Source of the DNA: Paenibacillus sp. AN1007
GTDB taxonomy: Bacteria > Bacillota > Bacilli > Paenibacillales > Paenibacillaceae
DNA length: 64,000 bases
Assembly (NCBI RefSeq): GCF_040702995.1
Contig: NZ_CP159992.1
Location: forward strand, 831,501 to 895,500
Direction: 5' to 3'
Shown: positions 54,256 to 63,872 of the stretch, one piece after another
Position numbering within the stretch: the first letter of the stretch is position 1
Layout: each line of letters begins with the position of its first letter
Notes under the pieces: model-generated
Told to the model about the DNA's origin: nothing
The model's database searches: none
What the model saw: the letters and a program-made list of their open reading frames with translations, nothing else
Position numbers and translations under genes: made by a program

Positions 54256-54881
54256 ATGGGTGAGGCTTCTGTTTTTATCAAACGTTTACCGGATATTGGT
54301 GAGTGTGAGCGGATCTTTAAGGCAGCAGCGATGATGGATGCGATATTGATGCCCGAATGGGAGTACCGGTATTATTCTTACAATGCACAGTGGGACAAAG
54401 GTGAACAGATGGCCTCGATGAGAGACGGAGAAGGGGATCACTATTTTGCATGGTTTGATTCCGGCAGTCTGATTATAAAAGGGTATGACAAAGCTTATGC
54501 TTCTCTTCATAAAAATCGGCTTGGTGATGTGTTGAAGGGTGTGCCTGCGGTATTTAATGCATTTCTGCATGAGCCTGCCTTTATGATGGATCAGACGACA
54601 TTCTGCATTTGGAACGAAGCAGGGAAGAACGGCTGGGCTTCAAGTCAGCAGCTGACGGATGAAGCCTGCGTTTTAATCGAGATACTTGCGGGTGGTGCAG
54701 TGTATTATCATGCCTGGGCTCAGCGTATTATGAGGTCGAATTGGATCTAAATTGGGTTCAGCATGTATTTGCCTTGAAACCGCTGAACGAACAGCTGCTG
54801 CAGCGGTTAAATGCAGAGATTGAGCTTGACGAACTGGAAGAAGATATTGCAGAAATTGGTTATCCGGAGATGGAGGAATGA
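54256..54881 (+). pseudogene. Hypothetical protein gene with a one-base deletion near its 3' end
   Basis: GGAGGTAACGACAC precedes the ATG. The frame runs to a stop at 54748-54750 as ...VYYHAWAQRIMRSNWI. From 54723 the next frame continues without a stop as AYYEVELDLNWVQHVFALKP, through LNEQLLQRLNAEIELDELEE, to IGYPEMEE and a stop at 54881, three bases before the next start. A missing G after GCTCAG (about 54723) would join them into a protein of about 208 residues. The 3' part has good coding character and spacing, so a genuine frameshift or a sequencing error is likely. The family was not recognised. Confidence 0.65.
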
Positions 54882-54884
54882 CAT

Positions 54885-55829
54885 ATGAGTCTAACCGAAT
54901 GGACTGCGGATACGCTTCAATATGATCTGTCAGATGAATATTCGATTCGACTGGCTGATGTTAAGGAGTGGGGGTTATTCTGTACCGTTTATTATGATAT
55001 GGGGTACGTTGGATTTTTCAGAGAAGAAGAGTTCAATTCCTCAAGGTGCAGTGCGTACTGGATCTATCAAGGGGAGCGCAAAGTAGGCGGTGTAAGGATG
55101 GAGCCCAACAAGATGTATCACTTGTTTCTCATCCCCCCTTTCCAGCAGGGCTTTGAGATCGTCAAGCTTCTGAAACGGAAATTAATGCAGTGGTCAGACC
55201 GCAGCAAACGCATCGTGACCTTTGAGATTTTACCGAGCCAAGCAGACTGGTTTGCAAGGGCCGGATTCTGGCCGGCCGAGTTCAGATGCCGCTGGATGCA
55301 GCGGCCTACGGATCATTTTGATATCGAGTGGGACCCTAGGTGGTCTGTACAGAGTCCGAAGATCATTGAAAACGGGGCGGGTGGATTGAAGTACGTCAAC
55401 GAAGAAGAAATCGCCCGGTGTGATCTGGAAAGTTTCGGTGGAAGTCTTGAAGCGGCTCGAAGAAAGCAGAAATCACTGGAAGATTTTACACCTGATGAGG
55501 ACCCCAACTACACTAACGAGATTCTGACGCAGGCCTCTACACTGGTATATGATCAGGAAACCGGTCAGTTGATTGCCAACTGCCGCTTGTGTCTGCAGGA
55601 CAATCAGGCTGCCGTATACAGTATCGGTGTGATCCCTTCGTACAGAGGAAGAGGACTCGCTTCCCAGATGTTACAACGAGCATTAACCATGCTCAAGGGG
55701 CAGTATCCTTTTTTACGGCTGTACGTCATGGAGGGAAATGATGCGGAGTCGGTGTATTTGAATCTGGGTTTTGTCCAGGGGGTTCAGGAGATTCAGACCA
55801 TGTATATTCCTGAGGAGGAATCGGAATGA
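54885..55829 (+). CDS. GNAT-family acetyltransferase with N-terminal extension
   Basis: 314 residues. The C-terminal half is a GNAT domain with motif A VYSIGVIPSYRGRGLASQMLQRAL near residue 246 and motif B GNDAESVYLNLGF. The N-terminal half (about 1-150) resembles a degenerate second GNAT fold (VGGVRMEPNKMYHLFLIPPF; WFARAGFWPAEFRCRW). It overlaps the phosphoesterase gene by four bases, so the two are coupled. Substrate unknown. Confidence 0.8.
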   Translation: MSLTEWTADTLQYDLSDEYSIRLADVKEWGLFCTVYYDMGYVGFFREEEFNSSRCSAYWIYQGERKVGGVRMEPNKMYHLFLIPPFQQGFEIVKLLKRKLMQWSDRSKRIVTFEILPSQADWFARAGFWPAEFRCRWMQRPTDHFDIEWDPRWSVQSPKIIENGAGGLKYVNEEEIARCDLESFGGSLEAARRKQKSLEDFTPDEDPNYTNEILTQASTLVYDQETGQLIANCRLCLQDNQAAVYSIGVIPSYRGRGLASQMLQRALTMLKGQYPFLRLYVMEGNDAESVYLNLGFVQGVQEIQTMYIPEEESE

Positions 55830-56557
55830 AGGCCGCCATTTTAACCGATATTCATGGAAATGCTCCAGCGCTTCAAGCCGTGTTAAGTGATATTGACCAG
55901 CAGGGGGACATCGAGCAGTTATTTTGTCTGGGAGACATGATTGGTATAGGTCCATATTCCAATGAAGTGATTGAAATGTTATACAGCCGTGAACACATGA
56001 CGGCCATTGCAGGGAATCACGAAGAAGCGGTACTCCATTTACTTGAGGGAAGAGGTCCGTTGAAAGGGCACAAAGAATTGCAAGAACATCATGAGTGGGT
56101 TGGCAGACAGTTAAGCGAAGAATCCATCAAGCTAATACAGCGTCTGCCCAAATCTATAGACAAAGAAGTCGAAGGACAGCATGTGCTGCTGACTCATTAT
56201 CATATGAGCGATAACAAGCTGGATGACATTGATCGGGAGCCTTCCGGCGTGAAGTTGGATGCAAAGTATAAAGAAACCTCGTATGACCTGATCTGTTTTG
56301 GACATTATCACATTCTTCATTATTTCAGGACGGCGCAGCGGGTCTATATGAATCCGGGAGCTTTAGGCTGTAATGAGTTTGCGGTTGCGCGATATGGCAT
56401 TGCAGAGTTTCATAAGGATCGACTGGATGTGAAGTTCACGGCCGTTACCTATGACAACAGGCAGTATCTTCAAGCTTATGAGCGTCTGAACGTTCCGAAT
56501 AAAGATTTTATTTTGAAAGCGTTCCATGGGAATCAACTTGACAAAGAAGTGCAGTAA
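55826..56557 (+). CDS. Calcineurin-like metallophosphoesterase
   Basis: 243 residues. Metal motifs are in order: DIHGN (LTDIHGNAPAL), GD in FCLGDMIGIGP, GNHEE, H in LLTHYHMS, and GHYH in DLICFGHYH, ending with MNPGALGC. This is the YfcE/ApaH-like class of single-domain phosphodiesterases. It overlaps the preceding GNAT gene by four bases. The natural substrate is unknown. Confidence 0.85.
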   Translation: MKAAILTDIHGNAPALQAVLSDIDQQGDIEQLFCLGDMIGIGPYSNEVIEMLYSREHMTAIAGNHEEAVLHLLEGRGPLKGHKELQEHHEWVGRQLSEESIKLIQRLPKSIDKEVEGQHVLLTHYHMSDNKLDDIDREPSGVKLDAKYKETSYDLICFGHYHILHYFRTAQRVYMNPGALGCNEFAVARYGIAEFHKDRLDVKFTAVTYDNRQYLQAYERLNVPNKDFILKAFHGNQLDKEVQ

Positions 56558-56562
56558 TGACT

Positions 56563-56596
56563 AAGGGCGATCTGGCGAGATTGCCTTCTTTTGTTT
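56563..56596 (+). terminator. Probable intrinsic terminator
   Basis: AAGGGCGATCT pairs with AGATTGCCTT with one bulge and one G-T pair, followed by CTTTTGTTT. Confidence 0.6.
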
Positions 56597-56615
56597 AGAA
56601 AAGGGAGGAAAAATA

Positions 56616-56771
56616 ATGATGTTCGTTATAATTATTTGTTCACTCTTAATTTTAATTTTAGGCCAATATGTAATTAAAGCAGCCATTGATACTTCACGAA
56701 ATAGCCAGCATACGAAAGAGATTTTGGTAGAGCTGCGGGAGATCAAAGCGCTTTTGAAAGAGAGACAGTGA
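56616..56771 (+). CDS. 51-residue single-pass membrane protein
   Basis: ATG with AAAGGGAGG seven to eight bases upstream. The peptide MMFVIIICSLLILILGQYVI starts with a membrane segment, followed by a charged amphipathic tail ending VELREIKALLKERQ that could form a coiled coil. It is too short for a default gene size limit but has every coding feature. Function unknown. Confidence 0.65.
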   Translation: MMFVIIICSLLILILGQYVIKAAIDTSRNSQHTKEILVELREIKALLKERQ

Positions 56772-56884
56772 ACACAAGCGGGAACAATATGGCTTCTGGC
56801 TGCGGGAACTGCTGAATAGTTTGAAAATAGGATGTAACTAAAGTCGGCTTTAGGTTGTTTAAGTATTGGATGAGGTGATAAAAA

Positions 56885-57397
56885 ATGAAGAAAACCCAAC
56901 ATTTCAAACGACTCTGGCTGTTTGTTGGGATGGCCGCGGCTGCTGCTGTCCTGTACTTCTGGTTGATGAATAACCGATTTGTGGATATTCATACTCCTCT
57001 GTCAAGTGCCGAAGTCGTGCGTGCGGATACGAGCAAAGCTGTATATACCAAGATTGGCGGCGGTGCCCATATCCGTTTTGACGATGCTGTTTTGAACGAA
57101 GAAGATATAAGCCGGGTTGTTCATTGGTTGAATGAAGCTCCAGGACTCGCCAAGACACCTGTGGATCGCATTGATGGCAGCATTCATATAGGGATTGCTT
57201 TGAGACTTAAGCATCATACTGGGGTCACCATTCAATACAACGGCAGCCAGATTTACGTTACGAAAAATGGCCGTTTTAACCAGACATCGAGGTATGCACT
57301 GCACCATCCGGAGTTAAAAAATTATTTGGATGAAGAACTAGAGGGGACGTATTTTGGAGGAAGTCCTGTTAAGGGAGAACAGGAGGGAACATCATGA
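56885..57397 (+). CDS. Hypothetical membrane-anchored protein
   Basis: 170 residues. A basic N-terminus and one membrane helix (LWLFVGMAAAAAVLYFWLM) precede an extracellular-looking domain of about 135 residues. GAGGTGATAAAAA precedes the ATG. The next gene starts in an ATGA overlap, so both are translated together. No family recognised. Confidence 0.7.
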   Translation: MKKTQHFKRLWLFVGMAAAAAVLYFWLMNNRFVDIHTPLSSAEVVRADTSKAVYTKIGGGAHIRFDDAVLNEEDISRVVHWLNEAPGLAKTPVDRIDGSIHIGIALRLKHHTGVTIQYNGSQIYVTKNGRFNQTSRYALHHPELKNYLDEELEGTYFGGSPVKGEQEGTS

Positions 57398-57684
57398 AGA
57401 TAAACTTGAAAATATTCAATCTTTCCGCTTGGCTTGCCGCACTGGCAGTCTGGTGTCTCCCGGGTACCATAGAGACAGAAGGCGGGCCGCTCCGAACCGA
57501 GTATGGATTTCCATTTCGTTTTTTGACGGATTATCATCTCCCGAACCCGGATGGAGCGATCTGGTTTATATCCGACATGCATATCAATTTGCTGGTGTAC
57601 TTCTTTAATATTTTGTTTATTTATGCTGGAATACATGTGATTTTGTATCTCAAAAAGAGAATAAAAGAGAAGCAGCCGGGGTGA
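57394..57684 (+). CDS. Small two-helix membrane protein
   Basis: 96 residues with an N-terminal hydrophobic segment (IFNLSAWLAALAVWCLPG) and a second (INLLVYFFNILFIYAGIHVILYL) followed by a basic tail. It overlaps the preceding gene by four bases. Function unknown. Confidence 0.65.
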   Translation: MKINLKIFNLSAWLAALAVWCLPGTIETEGGPLRTEYGFPFRFLTDYHLPNPDGAIWFISDMHINLLVYFFNILFIYAGIHVILYLKKRIKEKQPG

Positions 57685-57724
57685 ATTACAATGAAGCATC
57701 TTTGTTGAATAGGAGTGTGCAGAT

Positions 57725-58219
57725 ATGGAGACGTTTTTTCGCTATAACTGGATCGTACGTGAACAGTGGTATGCATGGTGTGCAGACCTGCCGCCAGAAG
57801 AGCTGCTTCGCCCGCGTACAGGAGGGGTTGGGAGTATACTGAGAACTTTGTTTCACGTTATTGATGTGGAATGGAGCTGGCTGCAGCTGCTGCAGGGAAA
57901 ACCGGACGATGAGGAGGATTTTGCCAACTATCAGACGCTCCAAGCCGTGCGTGAGCTGGATCATAAACTGCACAAGGACGTGGAAGCATTTGTTCTAGCC
58001 TGGGAGCCTGGTATGGAAAAGAAAGCTTTCATAGACCGCCGAACCGACGGGCGCGCGGACATGGATGCTTGGGGTGAAATTATGCGGCATGTGATTGCAC
58101 ATGAAATTCATCACATGGGACAGTTATCCGTATGGGCCAGAGAAATCGGTCGGGTACCTGTATCCGCTAATGTTATAGGCAAAGGCTTGATCAAGCCTAA
58201 CCCGAACGGAAGGTCGTGA
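57725..58219 (+). CDS. DinB-family putative metal-dependent hydrolase
   Basis: 164 residues with the four-helix DinB pattern: FRYNWIVREQWYAWCADLP, a first His in LRTLFHVIDVEWSWLQLLQG, and the pair in IMRHVIAHEIHHMGQLSVWA. These three His positions are the usual divalent-metal ligands. AGGAG lies nine bases before the ATG. Some family members are thiol-dependent transferases; the reaction here is unknown. Confidence 0.85.
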   Translation: METFFRYNWIVREQWYAWCADLPPEELLRPRTGGVGSILRTLFHVIDVEWSWLQLLQGKPDDEEDFANYQTLQAVRELDHKLHKDVEAFVLAWEPGMEKKAFIDRRTDGRADMDAWGEIMRHVIAHEIHHMGQLSVWAREIGRVPVSANVIGKGLIKPNPNGRS

Positions 58220-58225
58220 ACAAAC

Positions 58226-59104
58226 GTGATACGGCTTGGTGACATGAACTGGGTTCATCTGGACGAAAAGATCAGGCAGGGTATGCAGCAGCAGAATCAG
58301 CAAATTATTCCGCTTACACCTGGGTTGGAAGCCGATGTGATGTGCATTAGATGGAATGATCAGTCGTACGTTCTGAAGATATGGAATAAGGAATCACGCC
58401 CGGATATCGGCAAACAATATCACCTGCTGCTGAAGCTGGGCCAGAGTGGAATTCAAGTGTCCAGACCCTATGGCTGGGGGAAGGATCAGGATCACAATCA
58501 GGTGCTGCTTACAAGTTACGATGGCGTACCAGTTACCCGGCTGGATCAAAAGGTTTTAAGGCGAATGGCCTGTACATTAAATGATATCCACCAGTATCTA
58601 TTCAGCATCGCAGATACAGATGCAGATACAGAGGCGTCCAAAGAGTACATCCCTCGCTGCCGTTTTGTTGACTATTTTTTTCCTCAGATCGATAAACATG
58701 CTGATATTTATGATCGTGTGAATGATGTGATGCAGCGTGTACAGATCAGACAGGATCACTTGATTCACGGTGACTACAACTTGGGGAACATTGTCGAGAT
58801 GAATGGACAGCACACGGTTATTGACTGGACCAATGGACAGTACGGAGATCCGAGATATGACACGGCATGGTCTGTCTTTTTAATCACCATCTATAACGGA
58901 GAAGAGTACGGTAAGCTTTATCGGGATGAGCTGCGGACTGTTTCAAGCTGTATGTTGGATGAAGAACGAGCCTTTGAGGCGCTTGCCTGGCTGCGCTGGG
59001 TGCTGCTGTCACGCGAGGGGGATGTTCCAAGAAATTCGGAAGTCATGCGGCGTATGCTGAACATTGCTGCGCATAACCTGTATCTGCACACCAGTTTGTT
59101 GTGA
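58226..59104 (+). CDS. Aminoglycoside-phosphotransferase-fold kinase-like protein
   Basis: 292 residues from a GTG start with GGAAGG upstream. The catalytic-loop signature LIHGDYNLGNIVEMNGQHTV and the metal-binding VIDWTNGQYGDPRYDTAW are those of the APH family. YVLKIWNKE near residue 50 carries the nucleotide-binding Lys. The family phosphorylates small molecules such as antibiotics, choline or sugars; nothing here identifies the substrate. It follows the DinB gene after six bases. Confidence 0.85.
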   Translation: MIRLGDMNWVHLDEKIRQGMQQQNQQIIPLTPGLEADVMCIRWNDQSYVLKIWNKESRPDIGKQYHLLLKLGQSGIQVSRPYGWGKDQDHNQVLLTSYDGVPVTRLDQKVLRRMACTLNDIHQYLFSIADTDADTEASKEYIPRCRFVDYFFPQIDKHADIYDRVNDVMQRVQIRQDHLIHGDYNLGNIVEMNGQHTVIDWTNGQYGDPRYDTAWSVFLITIYNGEEYGKLYRDELRTVSSCMLDEERAFEALAWLRWVLLSREGDVPRNSEVMRRMLNIAAHNLYLHTSLL

Positions 59105-59249
59105 ATGAAGTAACGTCTTCATCGAGCATATTTCCTTATACCCCAAGATGCCGTTTGGGTATTCCGAATATCTTTTCAAGGCGATTCCCAAGCCTGTCCT
59201 AAACTCATATTTTCTGCATACCTATGGTAGTAGAGGAGCGTGATGAGTT

Positions 59250-59597
59250 ATGGAACAGAAAGTGCAGACTTATTTTGAATTGAAACAGCAGCAGAAAGAG
59301 ATTGAACAGCGGTTATCCGTATTGCGAGATGAGATTGTGGCTTATTGTGCGGAGCAGGGGATCTATGAGACCGAAGTAGGCAGCTACAAGGTGAAAACGG
59401 TGCTCCAGCACCGCAAGGAATACGATGATCAGAAGCTTTACGCGTCCCTGCCTGATCCGGAAATTTGGAAGCTGGTGTCCAAGGTGGACAGCCATAAGCT
59501 GAAGAGTTTGATCAAGCTTCATATTCTTACTGAAGAACAGGTCAGCCCGGCGTGTACGGTGAAGCAGGTTACGATGCTGCAGGTCGACAAGTTATAA
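59250..59597 (+). CDS. Coiled-coil hypothetical protein
   Basis: 115 residues. The first 40 (YFELKQQQKEIEQRLSVLRD) are coiled-coil-like; the rest contains a VGSYKVKTVLQHRKEYDDQKLYASLPDPEIWKLVSK stretch. This recalls phage-associated single-strand-DNA or Gp157-like small proteins, but the match is not firm. AGAGGAG precedes the start. Stands alone. Confidence 0.6.
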   Translation: MEQKVQTYFELKQQQKEIEQRLSVLRDEIVAYCAEQGIYETEVGSYKVKTVLQHRKEYDDQKLYASLPDPEIWKLVSKVDSHKLKSLIKLHILTEEQVSPACTVKQVTMLQVDKL

Positions 59598-59726
59598 CGT
59601 ATGGCTTCAACCCTTCTTTCGTACCGAAATTGGTAGAATTTCAGGGGGCAAAAGTTTATTTTGTTCATGGAAAGCGCATTCATAATCCGTTATGATGAAG
59701 TAATAAACCTGCGAGGAGGAACCAGG

Positions 59727-60725
59727 ATGTCTACTGAAATTCCGTCCCTACATACTGCTTATGCCGATTTGTTCAAGATAGGTGCGGCAGTACATACGAG
59801 AATGCTGCAGTCCGAAGGGGATTTTATTGCAAAGCATTATAACAGTGTTACCGCTGAGAACCAGATGAAGTTCGAAGAAGTTCATCCGCGAGAGCATGAA
59901 TATACGTTTGAGGCAGCAGACGAGATTGTTGATTTTGCTGTTGGCCGGGGAATCGGTGTGCGCGGTCACACCTTGGTATGGCACAATCAGACACCAGCAT
60001 GGGTGTTCGAAGATGCTTCCGGTGGTCCGGCTTCAAGAGAAACGATGCTGTCCCGGTTGAAGCAGCATATTGATACAGTCGTTGGCCGTTACAAAGGACA
60101 GATCTATGCTTGGGATGTTGTGAACGAGGCTATCGAAGATAAAACCGATCTGATTATGCGTGATACGAAGTGGCTGCGCTTGGTCGGAGAGGATTATTTG
60201 CATCAGGCGTTCAGTATGGCTCATGAGGCAGATCCGGATGCACTGCTGTTCTATAATGATTACAACGAGACAGACCCCGTGAAGCGGGAGAAAATATACA
60301 ATCTGGTTCGGTCCCTCCTGGACAAGGGGGCACCTGTTCATGGTATTGGTATGCAGGGACACTGGAACATTCATGGTCCTTCCATTGAAGAGATCCGTCA
60401 GGCTATTGAACGTTATGCCTCACTGGATGTACAGCTTCATGTCACTGAGCTGGATCTGTCCGTCTTCCGTCATGACGATCGACGTACCGATCTGACGGAA
60501 CCAACATCAGAGATGATGGAGCTTCAGGAGAAAAGGTATGAGGACATTTTTCGATTGTTCCGGGAGTATAAATCCAACATTACTTCCGTGACATTCTGGG
60601 GTGTGGCTGATAATTATTCGTGGTTGGATCATTTTCCGGTACGCGGCCGCAAAAACTGGCCGTTTGTATTCGATACACAGCTGCAGCCGAAGGGTTCGTT
60701 CTGGCGTATTCTTGGGCAGGACTGA
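59727..60725 (+). CDS. GH10 endo-1,4-beta-xylanase, cytoplasmic
   Basis: 332 residues of a single GH10 barrel. The acid/base is Glu134 in WDVVNEA and the nucleophile Glu241 in HVTELDL; GHTLVWHNQTPAW is the third family signature. There is no signal peptide and no carbohydrate-binding module, which fits intracellular xylanases that trim imported xylo-oligosaccharides. GAGGAGG is well placed before this ATG. A partial cre-like sequence GGAAAGCGCATTCA lies at 59669. The xylan-type two-component genes that follow fit this role. Confidence 0.92.
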   Translation: MSTEIPSLHTAYADLFKIGAAVHTRMLQSEGDFIAKHYNSVTAENQMKFEEVHPREHEYTFEAADEIVDFAVGRGIGVRGHTLVWHNQTPAWVFEDASGGPASRETMLSRLKQHIDTVVGRYKGQIYAWDVVNEAIEDKTDLIMRDTKWLRLVGEDYLHQAFSMAHEADPDALLFYNDYNETDPVKREKIYNLVRSLLDKGAPVHGIGMQGHWNIHGPSIEEIRQAIERYASLDVQLHVTELDLSVFRHDDRRTDLTEPTSEMMELQEKRYEDIFRLFREYKSNITSVTFWGVADNYSWLDHFPVRGRKNWPFVFDTQLQPKGSFWRILGQD

Positions 60726-60825
60726 GGCTCAGGCTTAGGCAGTAATTCAGGTATAAGCTCAGCTCAGTTTAGGTTGAAGTTTCAAGCTGCAGTGTACCGC
60801 AGTCTGTTGACGGTTACGAACTCAT

Positions 60826-60873
60826 AGCCTTGCAGGCAGGCCCATAAAAAGGGCGAGCCTGCAGGGCTTTTTT
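60826..60873 (+). terminator. Intrinsic terminator after the xylanase gene
   Basis: AGCCTTGCAGGC pairs with GCCTGCAGGGCT with one G-T pair, enclosing a GCCC/GGGC hairpin, and is followed by TTTTTT. Confidence 0.85.
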
Positions 60874-60976
60874 GAAGTATCTTATAAATAGAGCAGATTT
60901 ATTCTAATCTTAGCATTGTCACATTGACTATACGGTGCCATACTGGAGAAAAAAAGGGGAAATGGCAGGTGAATCC

Positions 60977-62095
60977 ATGTACAAGGTCATAGTAGCAGAT
61001 GACGAGCCATTTATGCTGGAAGGCTGGAGAACGATGATCGATTGGCAGGGCTGCGGATATGAGTTATGTGGAACTGCGACAGATGGAGAAGAAGCACTTG
61101 AACTGATCAGCCATGTGAATCCGGATCTGGTTGTAACCGATATTCAGATGCCGGTACTTGATGGACTTGGCTTGATTCGAACGATGCGTGAAGAATTAAA
61201 CTATGATTCCCAGATCGTCATCGTGACTGGTTATTCCGAATTCGGTTACGCACAGCAGGCGATACGATATCGGGTGAATGAATATGTACTCAAGCCTTTG
61301 GTGCCTGAAGAGATTCATGAGTTATTGAAAAATCTGATTATTCCTCTGGACACCCAGAGACAGGAAATCGAGACGAGGTATGCGGAAGAACGAAATGAGG
61401 CAGCGGAGATGCTGGATACGTTTACTGACGCAGGTGGTGTGATTGAAGAAGCGGATCTCGAAAAAATGACTTCTCGTGCCAAGCAGTTCCTGGCTTTGAT
61501 TGAAGCGGGAGATGTGAACCGGATTGATCGTGCTGTGGACGATATGCTGCAGGAGATGCGCGAATCCCGGGCTGCGAGGGGCTGGACTCAAAGCGCTGTC
61601 AGGTATGTACATGGAGAACTGCTGCGGAGATATGGGATAATTGGAGCGGATCAGACGCTTCTGCAAAAACGAACCTGGCATCACACAGAGAGTTGGTTCC
61701 ATGGAGAGTTAAAGCAGCTGTTTAGGCAGATTGCCGAAACGTTCGCTTCATCTGCTCAGGCTGATCCGGGTTCAGGAGGGCTGGTAGCAGAAGCTGTTCA
61801 GTATTTGAAGGAACATTACCGCACCAAAATCAAACTGCAGCAGCTGGCGAATCACATTCATGTGAATGCAGCTTATCTGGGCCAGCAGTTCAAGCGGGAG
61901 ATGGGCATCAGCTTCAGCGAATATGTGCATCGTCTTCGAATCGAAGAGGCACGCCGGATGCTTCGCCGAACGAATATGAAAATTTCAGATATTGCATTCG
62001 AATTGGGTTATCATGATGCGGAGTATTTTACCGAGAAATTTAAAGCGCTTACAGGCGAACTCCCGTCCTTATATAAAAACAATAATCAAGGGTGA
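60977..62095 (+). CDS. YesN-type response regulator with AraC DNA-binding domain
   Basis: 372 residues. The receiver starts MYKVIVADDEPFMLEG and has the phosphoacceptor Asp in LVVTDIQMPVLDG. The C-terminal AraC domain has KLQQLANHIHVNAAYLGQQFKREM and KISDIAFELGYHDAEYFTEKFKALTG. AGGTG lies six bases before this ATG; an in-frame ATG at 60962 is an alternative. The histidine kinase follows after four bases. By analogy with similar loci it may control xylo-oligosaccharide uptake. Confidence 0.9.
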   Translation: MYKVIVADDEPFMLEGWRTMIDWQGCGYELCGTATDGEEALELISHVNPDLVVTDIQMPVLDGLGLIRTMREELNYDSQIVIVTGYSEFGYAQQAIRYRVNEYVLKPLVPEEIHELLKNLIIPLDTQRQEIETRYAEERNEAAEMLDTFTDAGGVIEEADLEKMTSRAKQFLALIEAGDVNRIDRAVDDMLQEMRESRAARGWTQSAVRYVHGELLRRYGIIGADQTLLQKRTWHHTESWFHGELKQLFRQIAETFASSAQADPGSGGLVAEAVQYLKEHYRTKIKLQQLANHIHVNAAYLGQQFKREMGISFSEYVHRLRIEEARRMLRRTNMKISDIAFELGYHDAEYFTEKFKALTGELPSLYKNNNQG

Positions 62096-62099
62096 TCAT

Positions 62100-63848
62100 G
62101 TGCATAAAAAAAAGTGGACTTTTCATACAGTGAATGATATCCCCCTTCGATACAAGTTTTTGCTAATTTATGTCGTGAGTATTCTTCTGCCCATTATCGC
62201 GATTAATCTGTTTTTCTATCAACGGACATCGGCAGATATCAAGGTGCGGGAACAGGAAAATCTGCGTAAATCCATTGACAGGGCCGCAGGTGAATTGGTG
62301 GGTATGATTGATGAGAGTGTTGCACTGAGTCGTATGATTGCAGCGGATGACTCCTTGTATGAAGCACTTGATCGTACTTATGAGTCACCTGTGGAGTATT
62401 ACAACGAATACCACATTTTCCTGCGTGATAAATTGACTCGGTATATGTCAGCCAATATTCTTGAAGTTCGGATTTTCACGGATAACGATACCATTCAGAC
62501 AGGTAGTCACTACATTGTCATGAAAGACAAGGGAAGTTCACTGCCTGGAATGAAGCAGTTAAATCAAGCAAGTGGGGATATTCTCGTTATCGATTATGAA
62601 GAACAGACCGGATTCAGCCGGGGGAAGCGAATCAGTGTCATCGGGAAGATGAAAACTTTTACTTCGTATGCTAACTATGCGAAGTATTCCAAAATCGATC
62701 TGGAAGTGAACCGGATTTTCAGCATACTTAATCGCGAGACGAACAGCCTGCAGCTCCGGCTTGTGGACGGAAATAGCCGCCCGGTTGTGTCCAGTGCACG
62801 CTTCCCTGCAGATGGACAGTGGTCTGCCAATGTGAATTCGGAATATGTGCTGGAGAAACCACTTGGCAATCTGGCTTATCTGGACGGCTGGAAGCTGATC
62901 GGGGTTGCGGACACGCGGCATGTCGACCAACTGCTGAAGGAAGCGCGGAATTCTATTTTGTGGCTGGCCTTAATAAGTGTAATCGTACCTTCGGTGCTCA
63001 TCTATTTTATTCTGCGCTCGTATCACTATCGGATTCGCAAACTGTCACGGCATATGGAGAAAGTGCGTAATGAACGTTTTGATCTGATTGAGATACAGGA
63101 AGGCCGGGACGAGATCGGTGGTTTGATCCGCACATTTAATATGATGATTAGCAAAATTCATTCCCTGATCAATGATGTGTATAAGCTGGAGATCAGGCAC
63201 AAAGATCTGGAACTGGATCAAGTACGAACCGAGTTATCCATGCTTCAGAGCCAGATGAACCCGCATTTTCTGTTTAATACACTAAATGCACTGCTCGTTG
63301 TGAGCACCAAAAACGGTTATACAGAAGTTTCGGAAATTATAAAGAGTTTATCGCTGCTAATGAGACAACTGCTCAGCAGATCAGATAATCTTATTACACT
63401 GGAGGAGGAGCTGCAGTTCACTACGCTTTATCTTCAGATTGAGAAGTTCAGGTTCGGGGAGTTGTTTGATTATACTTTTGATATTGATCCGGAGGCTGCG
63501 GGTAAACGCATTCCACGTATGAGTATTCAGCCGCTGGTTGAGAATGCATGCAAGCATGGTTTGCAGGCGCGCAAAACAGGACGATTAATTCATATTACTG
63601 CCAAGCTTGGCGAATCCGGGCTGGTTATTCGTGTCATAGATAACGGAATCGGGATGGAACAGGACAAACTGCGCCAATTATTACAGGATGTGCGGTCGGA
63701 TCAGGCAAAAGACGGCTCACATGTAGGCATCCGCAACGTATACCGCCGCCTGGAGCTGTTTTATGACGGGGATGCAGCGTTTACGATTCGCAGTGAGAAA
63801 GGCAGCGGTACGGAAGCCGGGTTTCATATTCCGACAGATAGACTGTGA
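62100..63848 (+). CDS. YesM-type sensor histidine kinase
   Basis: 582 residues from a GTG start with AAGGGTG five bases upstream. Membrane helices at about 17-40 and 280-300 flank an extracellular sensor region; HAMP follows, then LQSQMNPHFLFNTLNALLVV with the phosphoacceptor His, and the HATPase with IQPLVENACKHGLQ and IDNGIGM. It lies between two response-regulator genes and is probably co-transcribed with both. The extracellular ligand is unknown. Confidence 0.9.
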   Translation: MHKKKWTFHTVNDIPLRYKFLLIYVVSILLPIIAINLFFYQRTSADIKVREQENLRKSIDRAAGELVGMIDESVALSRMIAADDSLYEALDRTYESPVEYYNEYHIFLRDKLTRYMSANILEVRIFTDNDTIQTGSHYIVMKDKGSSLPGMKQLNQASGDILVIDYEEQTGFSRGKRISVIGKMKTFTSYANYAKYSKIDLEVNRIFSILNRETNSLQLRLVDGNSRPVVSSARFPADGQWSANVNSEYVLEKPLGNLAYLDGWKLIGVADTRHVDQLLKEARNSILWLALISVIVPSVLIYFILRSYHYRIRKLSRHMEKVRNERFDLIEIQEGRDEIGGLIRTFNMMISKIHSLINDVYKLEIRHKDLELDQVRTELSMLQSQMNPHFLFNTLNALLVVSTKNGYTEVSEIIKSLSLLMRQLLSRSDNLITLEEELQFTTLYLQIEKFRFGELFDYTFDIDPEAAGKRIPRMSIQPLVENACKHGLQARKTGRLIHITAKLGESGLVIRVIDNGIGMEQDKLRQLLQDVRSDQAKDGSHVGIRNVYRRLELFYDGDAAFTIRSEKGSGTEAGFHIPTDRL

Positions 63849-63872
63849 CGTATGAATAAGGGGGTCAGCAAG

